In this document: positions 1 through 7,467 of the stretch, in pieces
Layout of the letters: each line of letters begins with the position of its first letter
Position numbering within the stretch: the stretch's first letter is position 1
NCBI GenBank assembly: GCA_037190175.1
Contig: JBBCJM010000170.1
Span: forward strand, 1-47,277
From: JBBCJM01 sp037190175
GTDB lineage: Bacteria; Pseudomonadota; Alphaproteobacteria; Rhodobacterales; Rhodobacteraceae
Direction of reading: 5' to 3'
Length of the DNA: 47,277 bases
Translations under genes and position numbers: made by a program
Notes under the pieces: generated by a model
The model's input: the letters and a program-made list of their open reading frames with translations, nothing else
The model's database searches: none
What the model was told of the DNA's origin: nothing

Positions 1-1110
1 GCCCGGCGGGCCGAGATGGAGGACGGGCTTTCCGAGGCCGAGACGGCGCGGCTGAACGAGGCCGCGGCGGCCGAGGCGCTGCGCGCGCGGCTGGCCGAGG
101 TGGAGGGCAGCCTGTCCGAGGCCGAGAAGGCCCGCCTGGCCGACCTCGCCGCCGCCGAGACCCTGCGCGCCCGGCTGGCCTCGGCCGACGCCGAACTCAC
201 CGCGATGACGCTGGCGCTCGAGGAACAGCGCCGCCGCGCGGAGGAGACGCTGACCCTGCTGGCCGCCGCCGAACTGCGCGCCCGCGAGGCCGAGGCGCTG
301 GCCGCCGAGGCCGAGGCCCGGGTCGGCACCGCGCGCAGCGAGACCGCGGTGCGGCAGGGCCTTCTGGAGGCCGCGCAGACCGTGCTGAGCCAGCGCAACG
401 CCGAACTGCTGGACGCCTCGCGCCGGGTGGCACTGCTGAACGAACAGGTGGCGGCGCTGCGGGCGCAGCTCGGCGCGCTTCAGGCGCTGCTGGACGAATC
501 CGCCGCCCGCGATGCCGAGGCCCGCGTGCAGATCGAGGCGCTGGGCGGCCGGCTGAACGCCGCGCTGGCGCAGGTGGCGGCCGAGGAACGCCGCCGGGCC
601 GAGATGGAGGCCGCCGAACGCGCCCGGCTGGAGGCCGAGAAGCAGAACCTCGAACGGTTCCGGTCGGAGTTCTTCGGCCAGTTGAGCCAGGTGTTGCAGG
701 GCCGCGAGGGGGTGCGGGTGGTGGGCGACCGCTTCGTCTTCTCTTCCGAGGTGCTGTTTCCCCCGGGTTCGGCCGACCTCTCTCCCGCCGGCCAGGCGCA
801 GATCGCCAGCGTGGTGGGGCTCCTGAACGACATCGCCGCGGAAATCCCTCCCGGCATCGACTGGATCATCCGGGTCGACGGCCACACCGACAACGTGCCG
901 CTGTCCGGCACTGGCCAGTTCCGCGACAACTGGGCGCTGAGCCAGGCCCGCGCCCTGTCGGTGGTGCGCTACATGCAGGACGAACTGGGCTTCCCTCCCC
1001 GCCGGCTGGCCGCCACCGGCTTCGGCGAATGGCAGCCGGTGGCGCTGGGCGACACCGACTACGCCCGCGCGCTGAACCGCCGGATCGAGCTGAAGCTGAC
1101 CGAGCGGTAG
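1..1110 (+). CDS. OmpA-domain peptidoglycan-binding protein with coiled-coil stalk (5' partial)
   Basis: The reading frame is open to the first base of the window, so the true start lies upstream; the ATG at 16 is only the first internal methionine. About 230 visible residues are Ala/Glu/Arg/Leu-rich heptad-like sequence expected to form a long coiled coil. The last ~145 residues are an OmpA/MotB-type peptidoglycan-binding domain: a strand with VLFPPGSADLS, the DGHTDN motif that contacts peptidoglycan, the NWALSQARA helix and a C-terminal NRRIEL motif. The likely role is anchoring an inner-membrane or envelope complex to the cell wall. In Rhodobacterales such proteins often follow an ExbB/MotA-like gene, which would lie outside the window. 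The stop codon abuts that of the convergent ccdB gene. Exact partner unknown. Confidence 0.85.
   Translation, partial: ARRAEMEDGLSEAETARLNEAAAAEALRARLAEVEGSLSEAEKARLADLAAAETLRARLASADAELTAMTLALEEQRRRAEETLTLLAAAELRAREAEALAAEAEARVGTARSETAVRQGLLEAAQTVLSQRNAELLDASRRVALLNEQVAALRAQLGALQALLDESAARDAEARVQIEALGGRLNAALAQVAAEERRRAEMEAAERARLEAEKQNLERFRSEFFGQLSQVLQGREGVRVVGDRFVFSSEVLFPPGSADLSPAGQAQIASVVGLLNDIAAEIPPGIDWIIRVDGHTDNVPLSGTGQFRDNWALSQARALSVVRYMQDELGFPPRRLAATGFGEWQPVALGDTDYARALNRRIELKLTER
28..195 (+). repeat. Two tandem 84-bp coding repeats (28-residue, four-heptad units)
   Basis: Codons 28-111 and 112-195 encode two related 28-residue units, each beginning LSEAE and containing an AAAE-x-LRARLA core. 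Twenty-eight residues are four heptads, so the repeat preserves coiled-coil register. More units may lie upstream of the window. Confidence 0.6.
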
Positions 1111-1410
1111 TCAGACCCCGGTGAAGAGGATATCGAGCGCGCGGATGATCTCGTCGCGAGCGTAGGCTGCGCTCATGACATGCGTGCCCAACTCGCGCTC
1201 GGTCGCCGCGGCGGGATACTCGACCAGCAGCGCATAGGGGGAATCGCCGATCCAGATCTGCGGATTGAGGCCGCGCGCCGCGTGGCCCCGACTGGCCACC
1301 GGCACCAGCGGTGCCACCACCCGCGTGGTCAGATCGTCGAGCAGGTCGTGCTGCAAGACCATGACCAGATCTCCACCTGGTCGCCGATAGACGTCGAACT
1401 GACGTGCCAT
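1111..1410 (-). CDS. ccdB: CcdB family type II toxin
   Basis: A 99-residue protein with the CcdB fold pattern: an N-terminal FDVYRR strand, a central VVAPLVP segment, the IWIGDSPY strand and a C-terminal helix ending DILFTGV, which corresponds to the NLMFWGI end of plasmid F CcdB. CcdB toxins poison DNA gyrase by binding GyrA; the C-terminal residues are the ones that matter in the F toxin, and here the last two residues are Gly-Val. It begins three bases after the stop codon of the upstream antitoxin gene, the normal antitoxin-toxin order. The stop codon is directly adjacent to the stop of the OmpA-domain gene on the opposite strand. Gyrase targeting is inferred from the family. Confidence 0.85.
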   Translation of the reverse strand: MARQFDVYRRPGGDLVMVLQHDLLDDLTTRVVAPLVPVASRGHAARGLNPQIWIGDSPYALLVEYPAAATERELGTHVMSAAYARDEIIRALDILFTGV

Positions 1411-1413
1411 GGA

Positions 1414-1638
1414 TCAGAACTTCCGAAGGTCCGCCAACGGAATCCCATATTTGGCGACATATTCGTTGGCTGCCTGGAGGGCCTCGGCATTCTCGCGCTT
1501 CCACGCCTCGGCGCGGGCTTCCTTCAACGCGGCGGCCAAGCCGGCTTCGGCGGCGCGGGAGATGTTGACGCCCAGCGCCTTGGCTTCGTCCAGCATCGTG
1601 CAGTCGAGTGTCAGGCTGGTGGCGCGGCGGGGGGACAT
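1414..1638 (-). CDS. ccdA: CcdA family antitoxin, toxin-proximal copy
   Basis: A 74-residue protein with an N-terminal ribbon-helix-helix-like DNA-binding/dimerisation part (about residues 1-40, LTLD then an Ala-rich helix) and a C-terminal toxin-binding tail (AWKRENAEA, then ending DLRKF). CcdA proteins bind the toxin through the flexible C-terminus and repress their own promoter through the N-terminus. A GGAGG Shine-Dalgarno lies seven bases before the ATG. It lies 21 bases after a second, closely similar antitoxin gene and 3 bases before ccdB, so the three genes are almost certainly co-transcribed. Confidence 0.88.
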   Translation of the reverse strand: MSPRRATSLTLDCTMLDEAKALGVNISRAAEAGLAAALKEARAEAWKRENAEALQAANEYVAKYGIPLADLRKF

Positions 1639-1659
1639 GTGATAACCTCCGGGGTTGGG

Positions 1660-1881
1660 TCAGAACTTCCTATACTTTTCGAGGGGCAGGCCGTATTTCT
1701 CGATGTAGTCGTTATAGGCCGCGATGGCCTCGGCATTCTCCCTTTTCCACGCCTCCGTCCGCGCCTGTTTCAGGGCGGCCCTGAGCCCGGCTTCGACGGC
1801 GCGGGGGATGTCGACACCCAGCGCCCTGGCTTCTTCCAGCAGGACGGGGTCCAGGGTCAGGCGGGCGGCGCGGGTGGGCAT
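1660..1881 (-). CDS. CcdA family antitoxin, promoter-proximal paralogue
   Basis: A 73-residue protein that aligns end to end with the adjacent CcdA: both have TLD, an AL-GV-I segment, AEAWKRENAEA or TEAWKRENAEA, and end in RKF. The start at 1881 is chosen because GGAGG is five bases upstream; a longer frame from 1971 would run through the promoter and terminator region and is not supported. Differences concentrate in the C-terminal tail (YIEKYGLPLEKYRKF against YVAKYGIPLADLRKF), the part that binds toxin in this family, so the two copies may differ in toxin affinity or serve different toxins. It is first in the antitoxin-antitoxin-toxin operon. Confidence 0.83.
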   Translation of the reverse strand: MPTRAARLTLDPVLLEEARALGVDIPRAVEAGLRAALKQARTEAWKRENAEAIAAYNDYIEKYGLPLEKYRKF

Positions 1882-1903
1882 GGGGCCTCCGGGATACGCA
1901 TGA

Positions 1904-1933
1904 AACATACCGCATCCTGACCCATATGAGCAA
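1904..1933 (-). promoter_or_regulatory. Candidate ccd operon promoter
   Basis: Read on the minus strand, TTGCTC (1933-1928) and TATGTT (1909-1904) are separated by 18 bases and sit 23-50 bases upstream of the first antitoxin start. The fit to a sigma-70 promoter is fair, and position supports it. Confidence 0.4.
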
Positions 1934-1941
1934 TACATATG
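1923..1941. promoter_or_regulatory. Paired CATATG palindromes, candidate CcdA operator
   Basis: Two identical CATATG palindromes (1923-1928 and 1936-1941) are 13 bp apart, start to start. They flank and overlap the candidate -35 element of the antitoxin operon. Ribbon-helix-helix antitoxins usually bind short palindromes at their own promoter, so this is the best operator candidate here. Confidence 0.4.
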
Positions 1942-1942
1942 C

Positions 1943-1969
1943 GAGCGGCCCCCGCGAAGGGGGCCGCTC
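1943..1969. terminator. Strong hairpin at the end of clpA
   Basis: A perfect 11-bp stem (GAGCGGCCCCC / GGGGGCCGCTC) closes a 5-base loop (GCGAA; TTCGC on the minus strand), 20 bases beyond the clpA stop codon. No T-run follows on the minus strand, so it may be an atypical intrinsic terminator. It sits immediately upstream of the ccd promoter region. Confidence 0.6.
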
Positions 1970-1988
1970 AAAGGTCGGAAGGCGGGGC

Positions 1989-4307
1989 TTACTCAGCCGT
2001 GAGCAGCGGCGGCTTCGAGCCGGTGAGCCGCGGCTTTTGCGGCCCCTCGATCTGCAGGTCGATGGCGTCGTCCTTCAGGCCCACGCGCACCACCCCGCCC
2101 TTGACCAGCCGGCCGAACAGCAGCTCCTCGGCCAGCGGCTTCTTGACGTGCTCCTGGATCACCCGGGCCAGCGGCCGGGCGCCCATCTTGTCGTCATAGC
2201 CCTTGTCGCCCAGCCAGGCCGCGGCCTCCGGCGTCAGTTCGATATGCACGCCGCGGTCCATCAGCTGGGCCTCGAGTTGCAGCACGAACTTCTCGACCAC
2301 CTGCATGATGGTCTCCTTGCCCAGCGCGGCGAAGGAGATCACCGCGTCCAGCCTGTTGCGGAACTCGGGCGTGAACAGCCGCTCGATGGCCACCTGGTCG
2401 TCGCCTGTGCGCCGTTCGCGGCCGAAGCCGATGGCGGCCTTGGCCATGTCGGCGGCCCCGGCGTTGGAGGTCATGATCAGGATCACGTTGCGGAAATCCA
2501 CCTGCCGGCCGTTGTGGTCGGTGAGCTTGCCGTGGTCCATCACCTGCAACAGGATGTTGTAGACATCCGGGTGCGCCTTCTCCATCTCGTCCAAGAGCAG
2601 CACGCAATGCGGATGCTGGTCGACGCCGTCCGTCAGCAACCCGCCCTGGTCGAAGCCGACATAGCCCGGGGGCGCGCCGATCAGGCGGGACACCGCGTGC
2701 TTCTCCATGTATTCCGACATATCGAAGCGCAAGAGTTCCAGCCCCAGCGAGGACGCCAGCTGCTTGGCCACCTCGGTCTTGCCCACGCCGGTGGGCCCGG
2801 CGAAGAGGTAGTTGCCGATGGGCTTTTCCGGCTCGCGCAGGCCGGCCCGGGCCAGCTTGATCGCCGAGCACAGCGCCTCCACCGCCTTGTCCTGGCCGAA
2901 GACCACGCGCTTGAGGGTCTTTTCCAGGTCGCGCAGCGTCTCGGCGTCGTCCTTGGACACGGTCTTCGGCGGGATGCGGGCGATCTTGGCCACCACGGCC
3001 TCGATCTCCTTCGGGCCGATGGTCTTGCGCCGCTTCGATTCGGCCACCAGGTGCTGCGCCGCGCCGGCCTCGTCGATCACGTCGATCGCCTTGTCGGGCA
3101 GCTTGCGGTCGTGGATGTAGCGCGCCGACAGTTCCACCGCGGTGCGGATCGCCTCGGCGGTGTAGCGCAGGTCGTGGTGCTGCTCGAAATAGGGCTTCAG
3201 CCCCATCAGGATCTTCACGCTGTCCTCGACCGAGGGCTCGTTCACGTCGATCTTCTGGAACCGGCGGGAGAGCGCGCGGTCCTTCTCGAAGTGCTGGCGG
3301 AACTCCTTGTAGGTAGTCGAGCCCATGCAGCGCAGCTTGCCGCCCTGCAACGCGGGCTTCAGCAGGTTCGAGGCGTCCATCGCGCCGCCCGAGGTCGCCC
3401 CGGCGCCGATCACCGTATGGATCTCGTCGATGAACAGGATCGCGTCGGGGTGATCCTCCATCTCCTTGACCACGGCTTTCAGCCGTTCCTCGAAATCGCC
3501 GCGATAGCGGGTGCCGGCCAAGAGCGCGCCCATGTCGAGGCTGTAGATGGTCGCCCCGGCCAGTACGTCCGGCACCTCGCCCTTGACGATCTTCCAGGCC
3601 AGCCCCTCGGCGATGGCGGTCTTGCCCACGCCGGGGTCGCCCACCAAGAGCGGGTTGTTCTTGCGGCGGCGGCACAGCACCTGGATGCAGCGTTCCACCT
3701 CCAGGTCGCGGCCGATCAGCGGATCCACGTCGCCCTTGCGCGCCTTGACGTTCAGGTCGATGCAGAACTTGGACAGCGCCGATTCCTTGGCCTCGCCGGC
3801 CTCGGCCTTGGGGGTTTCCTGCGGCTCGTCCGTCCCGGTCACCGGGCGGCTCTCGCCATAGGACGGGTCCTTGGCCACGCCATGGGCGATGAAGTTCACC
3901 GCGTCGTAGCGGGTCATGTCCTGCTCCTGCAGGAAATAGGCCGCGTTCGACTCGCGCTCGGCGAAGATCGCGACCAGCACGTTCGCGCCGGTCACCTCGG
4001 TGCGGCCCGAGGACTGCACATGGATCGCCGCGCGCTGGATCACCCGCTGGAAGGCGGCGGTCGGCACCGCCTCGGACCCTTCGACATCGGTGACCAGCGT
4101 CGAAAGGTCGTCGTCGATGAAATCGGCCAGCGTCTTGCGCAGTTCGTCCAGGTTGACCGAGCACGCCTTCATCACGCGCGCGGCGTCGGGTTCGTCGATC
4201 AGCGCCAGCAGGAGATGCTCCAGCGTGGCGAGTTCGTGCCGGCGGGCATTGGCAAGCGCCAGCGCGCCATGGATGGCCTGCTCGAGTGTCTGAGAGAATG
4301 ACGGCAC
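1989..4307 (-). CDS. clpA: ATP-dependent Clp protease ATP-binding subunit ClpA
   Basis: A 772-residue AAA+ unfoldase that feeds substrates to ClpP. The N-terminal Clp repeat domain covers roughly residues 1-145, the first AAA module has Walker A GDPGVGKT at 223-230, and the second has GPTGVGKT near 503-510. The ClpP-docking loop IGF is at about 626-628 (IGL in Escherichia coli). A GTG start at 4307 is chosen: it gives the family-typical beginning PSFSQTLEQAI, and AGGAGC stands seven bases upstream; a longer frame from 4382 adds 25 atypical residues. No clpS adaptor gene is next to it. It follows gloB by 193 bases on the same strand and ends in a strong hairpin. Confidence 0.95.
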   Translation of the reverse strand: MPSFSQTLEQAIHGALALANARRHELATLEHLLLALIDEPDAARVMKACSVNLDELRKTLADFIDDDLSTLVTDVEGSEAVPTAAFQRVIQRAAIHVQSSGRTEVTGANVLVAIFAERESNAAYFLQEQDMTRYDAVNFIAHGVAKDPSYGESRPVTGTDEPQETPKAEAGEAKESALSKFCIDLNVKARKGDVDPLIGRDLEVERCIQVLCRRRKNNPLLVGDPGVGKTAIAEGLAWKIVKGEVPDVLAGATIYSLDMGALLAGTRYRGDFEERLKAVVKEMEDHPDAILFIDEIHTVIGAGATSGGAMDASNLLKPALQGGKLRCMGSTTYKEFRQHFEKDRALSRRFQKIDVNEPSVEDSVKILMGLKPYFEQHHDLRYTAEAIRTAVELSARYIHDRKLPDKAIDVIDEAGAAQHLVAESKRRKTIGPKEIEAVVAKIARIPPKTVSKDDAETLRDLEKTLKRVVFGQDKAVEALCSAIKLARAGLREPEKPIGNYLFAGPTGVGKTEVAKQLASSLGLELLRFDMSEYMEKHAVSRLIGAPPGYVGFDQGGLLTDGVDQHPHCVLLLDEMEKAHPDVYNILLQVMDHGKLTDHNGRQVDFRNVILIMTSNAGAADMAKAAIGFGRERRTGDDQVAIERLFTPEFRNRLDAVISFAALGKETIMQVVEKFVLQLEAQLMDRGVHIELTPEAAAWLGDKGYDDKMGARPLARVIQEHVKKPLAEELLFGRLVKGGVVRVGLKDDAIDLQIEGPQKPRLTGSKPPLLTAE

Positions 4308-4500
4308 GTTGGGTGCTCCTGTCCTGCGGTTCCTGCGGGGGTATCCTGCTGGGCGGGACCACCTGCCTGAGCCTGGCCTCATACGGTTAAACTTCGGTTC
4401 TTTTCGTGGCGCTTCAAGGGAAATCTCGGCGCCATCAACTTTTCGCGCTAAGATGACGCAAATTGCGGCATCCGGGTTTCATGTGAACGACAGGTCGTGA

Positions 4501-5268
4501 TCAGAACCTGTCCTTGGCGGCGCGGATGGCGGCGAAAACCTGCGCATCCCCGGCCCGGTCCATGCCCATGGCGGCCTTCATCGCGGGCCGGGAGGCCCGC
4601 AGGAAGGGGTTGGTCTGCCGTTCCTCCGAAAGGCGCGAGGGAACGGTCGGGCGACCCGCGGCGCGCATCTGGGCGACCGCTTCTGCGCGAGACTTAATCA
4701 CCGGATCGTCCGGTTCAAGGGACAGCGCGAAACGCAGGTTCGAGGCGGTGTATTCGTGGCCCGAGGCGATCAGCGTCTCGTCGGGCAGGGCGGCAAGCCG
4801 TTGCAGGCTTTCCCAGAACACCGGCGCGGTGCCCTCGAACATCCGCCCGCAGCCCGCAGCCATCAGGCTGTCGCCGGTGAAGGCCACGCCCGCGGCCGGC
4901 ACGTGGTAGGCCACATGGCCCACCGTATGGCCCGGCACGTCGATCACCTGCACCGCCTCGCCCGCGAAGTCGAAGCTCTCGCCAGGGGTCACTGCGCGGT
5001 CCAGCGGCGGCAGGCGGGCGGCGTCGGCCGCGTTGCCGGTGACCCGCGCGCCGGTCGCCGCCACCACCTCGGCCACGCCCTGGATATGGTCGGCATGGTG
5101 GTGGGTGATCCAGATCTCGGTCAGCCCCCAGCCGCGGGCGGCGAGTTCCGCCAGCACCGGCCCGGCCTCGGGCACGTCGACCAGCGCGCAGGCCCCTCCT
5201 GCCCGATCTTTCAGCAGAAAGGCGTAATTGTCGGCAAGACAGGGAACGGTCACGAGTTCGAAGCGCAT
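4501..5268 (-). CDS. gloB: Hydroxyacylglutathione hydrolase (glyoxalase II)
   Basis: A 255-residue metallo-beta-lactamase-fold enzyme that hydrolyses S-D-lactoylglutathione to D-lactate and glutathione, the second step of methylglyoxal detoxification. The dinuclear metal motif THHHADH is at residues 55-61. Further family marks are PGHTVGHV, FTGDSLM, GHEYT and the C-terminal NPFLR segment that helps bind glutathione, with length normal for the family. In many proteobacteria, including E. coli (gloB and yafS), this gene is divergent from a small methyltransferase gene. Here that methyltransferase is present at 8636, but a TRAP transporter lies between them. Confidence 0.95.
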   Translation of the reverse strand: MRFELVTVPCLADNYAFLLKDRAGGACALVDVPEAGPVLAELAARGWGLTEIWITHHHADHIQGVAEVVAATGARVTGNAADAARLPPLDRAVTPGESFDFAGEAVQVIDVPGHTVGHVAYHVPAAGVAFTGDSLMAAGCGRMFEGTAPVFWESLQRLAALPDETLIASGHEYTASNLRFALSLEPDDPVIKSRAEAVAQMRAAGRPTVPSRLSEERQTNPFLRASRPAMKAAMGMDRAGDAQVFAAIRAAKDRF

Positions 5269-5448
5269 GGGGACAACCTGACGGTGCGGGGCCTGCCCAG
5301 TCTTGCCGTCACGTCAGGCGATTTCCAGCCCCCGCGACGACAAAATCGCTTGCAACGCTCCGGGGCAGGACATTACCTCGGAAGTCCACAGCATCCGGCG
5401 CGGCGCTCCGCGAGAAGAGATGCGGCGCAGCGAGGAGGAGGAACCAGG

Positions 5449-5988
5449 GTGCAGTCATTGCTGCGCTTGGCCGGCGTGATCGACGGGATCAGCAAGGTCT
5501 TCGGCATCATCGCTTCGCTCCTGGTCGCGCTGAGCTGCCTGATCAGCGCGCTGAACGCGCTCTCGCGCTATCTCTTCAACGTCTCGGGCAATGCCTATCT
5601 CGAAATCCAGTGGCAGATGTTCGCGGGCGTGTTCCTGCTGGGGGCCCCCTGGGTTCTGAAGGTCAACGAACACGTGCGGGTCGATCTGTTCTACGGGGCG
5701 GTGCCGCCGCGGGGCAAGCTGTGGATCGACGTGCTGGGGATCCTGTTCTTCCTGTTCCCGGCCTGCTTCATCATGCTGGAGATGAGCATCCCCTGGGCCT
5801 GGGCCAGCGCGCGCTCGGGCGAGATGTCGGCCAATGCGGGCGGGCTGCCGGTCTGGCCGGTGAAGCTGCTGCTGCCGCTGGGCTTCATCCTGCTGTCCTT
5901 GCAGGGGTTCGCGGAACTCATCCGCCGCATCGCCGCGCTGCGTGGCGTCATCACCATCGAAACGGCCTACGAGAAGCCGGTGCAATGA
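5449..5988 (+). CDS. dctQ: TRAP transporter small permease (DctQ family)
   Basis: A 179-residue protein with four hydrophobic segments (around residues 12-35, 50-65, 90-110 and 130-155), the normal layout of the DctQ subunit, which pairs with the large permease of a sodium-driven tripartite periplasmic transporter. The start is GTG at 5449, eight bases after GAGGAG; a much longer upstream open frame runs antisense to gloB and is rejected. The stop is 16 bases before the dctM start. Gene order Q-M-P differs from the common P-Q-M order. Confidence 0.88.
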   Translation: MQSLLRLAGVIDGISKVFGIIASLLVALSCLISALNALSRYLFNVSGNAYLEIQWQMFAGVFLLGAPWVLKVNEHVRVDLFYGAVPPRGKLWIDVLGILFFLFPACFIMLEMSIPWAWASARSGEMSANAGGLPVWPVKLLLPLGFILLSLQGFAELIRRIAALRGVITIETAYEKPVQ

Positions 5989-6004
5989 GCCAGAGGGACG
6001 CTGG

Positions 6005-7423
6005 ATGCTAGACTACGGGCTCTTGGCCCCGGCGATGTTTGCCGGACTGATCGTCTTCCTGCTGGTGGGGTTCCCGGTCGCCTTCTCGCTGGCCGCGCTG
6101 GGGCTGTCCTTCGGCTTCGTCGCCATCGAGGTCGGCTATTTCGGGCTGCCCTTCCTGCAGGCGCTGCCGGCGCGGGTCTTCGGCATCATGTCGAACGAAC
6201 TGCTGCTGGCCATCCCCTTCTTCACCTTCATGGGCGTGGTGCTGGAGCGATCCGGCCTGGCCGAGGACCTGATGGAGGGCTTCGGCCAGCTTTTCGGCGG
6301 CTTTCCCGGCGGGCTGGCGCAGGCGGTGATCTATGTGGGCGCGATCCTGGGCGCGATCACCGGCACGGTGGCGGCCTCGGTCATCGCCATCGGGATGATC
6401 TCGATCCCGATCATGCTGAAATACGGCTACGACATGCGGATCGGCACCGGGGTGATCGCGGCCTCGGGGACGATCACCCAGGTGATCCCGCCCTCGCTGG
6501 TGCTGATCGTGCTGGCCTTCCAGCTGGGCGTGCCGGTGGGCGACATGTACCTGGGCGCGGTCGGCCCCTCGGTGGTTCAGGTGCTGCTGTTCTCGGGCTT
6601 CATCCTGGCCGTGTCGCTGATCCAGCCGCACCGGGTGCCGGCGCTGCCGCCCGAGGCGCGCACGCTGAAGGGCCGGGCGCTGGCCGCCAAGCTCGCCTGG
6701 GGCATGGTGCCCTCGCTGGCGCTGATCTTCCTGGTGCTGGGCACGATCTTCATGGGGCTGGCCACGCCCACCGAGGCGGGCGCCATGGGCTCGGTCGGCT
6801 CGGTGCTGCTGGCCTTCGCGCACGGCCGCTTCAGCTGGAAGATGGTCTGGGCCGCCTCGGACGGCACCATGCGGATCACCGCCATGGTGATTTTCATCCT
6901 GATCGGGGCCACGGTGTTCAGCCTGGTGTTCCAGGGGGTGAACGGCGGGCGCTGGATCGAGCACCTGCTGAGCCACATCCCCGGCGGGCGCATCGGGTTC
7001 CTGATCTTCGTCAACGTCTTCATCTTCTTCATCGCCTTCTTCCTCGATTTCTTCGAGATCGTGTTCATCATCATCCCGCTGCTGATCCCCACGGCGCTGG
7101 CGCTGGACATCAATCTCGTGTGGCTCGGGGTGCTCTTGTGCGTGAACATGCAGACGGCCTTCATGCACCCGCCCTTCGGCTTCGCGCTGTTCTACCTGCG
7201 CGGCATCGCGCCGCCCGAGGTGAAGAGCCGCGACATCTACCTGGGTTCGATCCCCTTCATCATCCTGCAACTGGTGCTGGTGGCGCTGATCATCACCTTC
7301 CCCGTCATCGTGGACTATTTCATCATCGAGCCGGTGCTGCTGGACGACGAGGCGATCCGAAGCCAGTTCGACGCGCTGCCGATGCCCGACCTTGCACCGC
7401 CCCCGCTGGACCTGTCACCCTGA
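6005..7423 (+). CDS. dctM: TRAP transporter large permease (DctM family)
   Basis: A 472-residue, highly hydrophobic protein with about a dozen transmembrane segments, the transport channel of the TRAP system. Family marks include FPVAFSLAALG near the N-terminus, LLAIPFFTFMG, the glycine-rich AIIGAITG-like stretch (AILGAITGTVAASVIAIG) and ATPTEAGAMGSVG in the middle. Compared with the usual ~430 residues it has a polar, proline-rich C-terminal tail of about 30 residues ending PPPLDLSP. The ATG at 6005 follows a GAGGGA site and gives the standard MLDYGLLAPAM beginning. Confidence 0.9.
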   Translation: MLDYGLLAPAMFAGLIVFLLVGFPVAFSLAALGLSFGFVAIEVGYFGLPFLQALPARVFGIMSNELLLAIPFFTFMGVVLERSGLAEDLMEGFGQLFGGFPGGLAQAVIYVGAILGAITGTVAASVIAIGMISIPIMLKYGYDMRIGTGVIAASGTITQVIPPSLVLIVLAFQLGVPVGDMYLGAVGPSVVQVLLFSGFILAVSLIQPHRVPALPPEARTLKGRALAAKLAWGMVPSLALIFLVLGTIFMGLATPTEAGAMGSVGSVLLAFAHGRFSWKMVWAASDGTMRITAMVIFILIGATVFSLVFQGVNGGRWIEHLLSHIPGGRIGFLIFVNVFIFFIAFFLDFFEIVFIIIPLLIPTALALDINLVWLGVLLCVNMQTAFMHPPFGFALFYLRGIAPPEVKSRDIYLGSIPFIILQLVLVALIITFPVIVDYFIIEPVLLDDEAIRSQFDALPMPDLAPPPLDLSP

Positions 7424-7467
7424 CCCCGGCGGACCAACCGACGACAGACGACAGAGGAGGACTGAAC

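Noticed and set aside
1926..4301. Long open frame antisense to clpA (and similar very long frames antisense to dctM, soxA and soxB)
   Set aside because: In sequence this G+C-rich, stop codons are rare in antisense frames; the translations are rich in His, Arg, Gln and Pro with no domain, while the opposite strand encodes well-conserved proteins.
4413..4418. CTTGAA on the minus strand upstream of clpA as a heat-shock (RpoH) -35 element
   Set aside because: The hexamer fits, but no matching -10 stands at the expected distance, so a promoter call is not supported.
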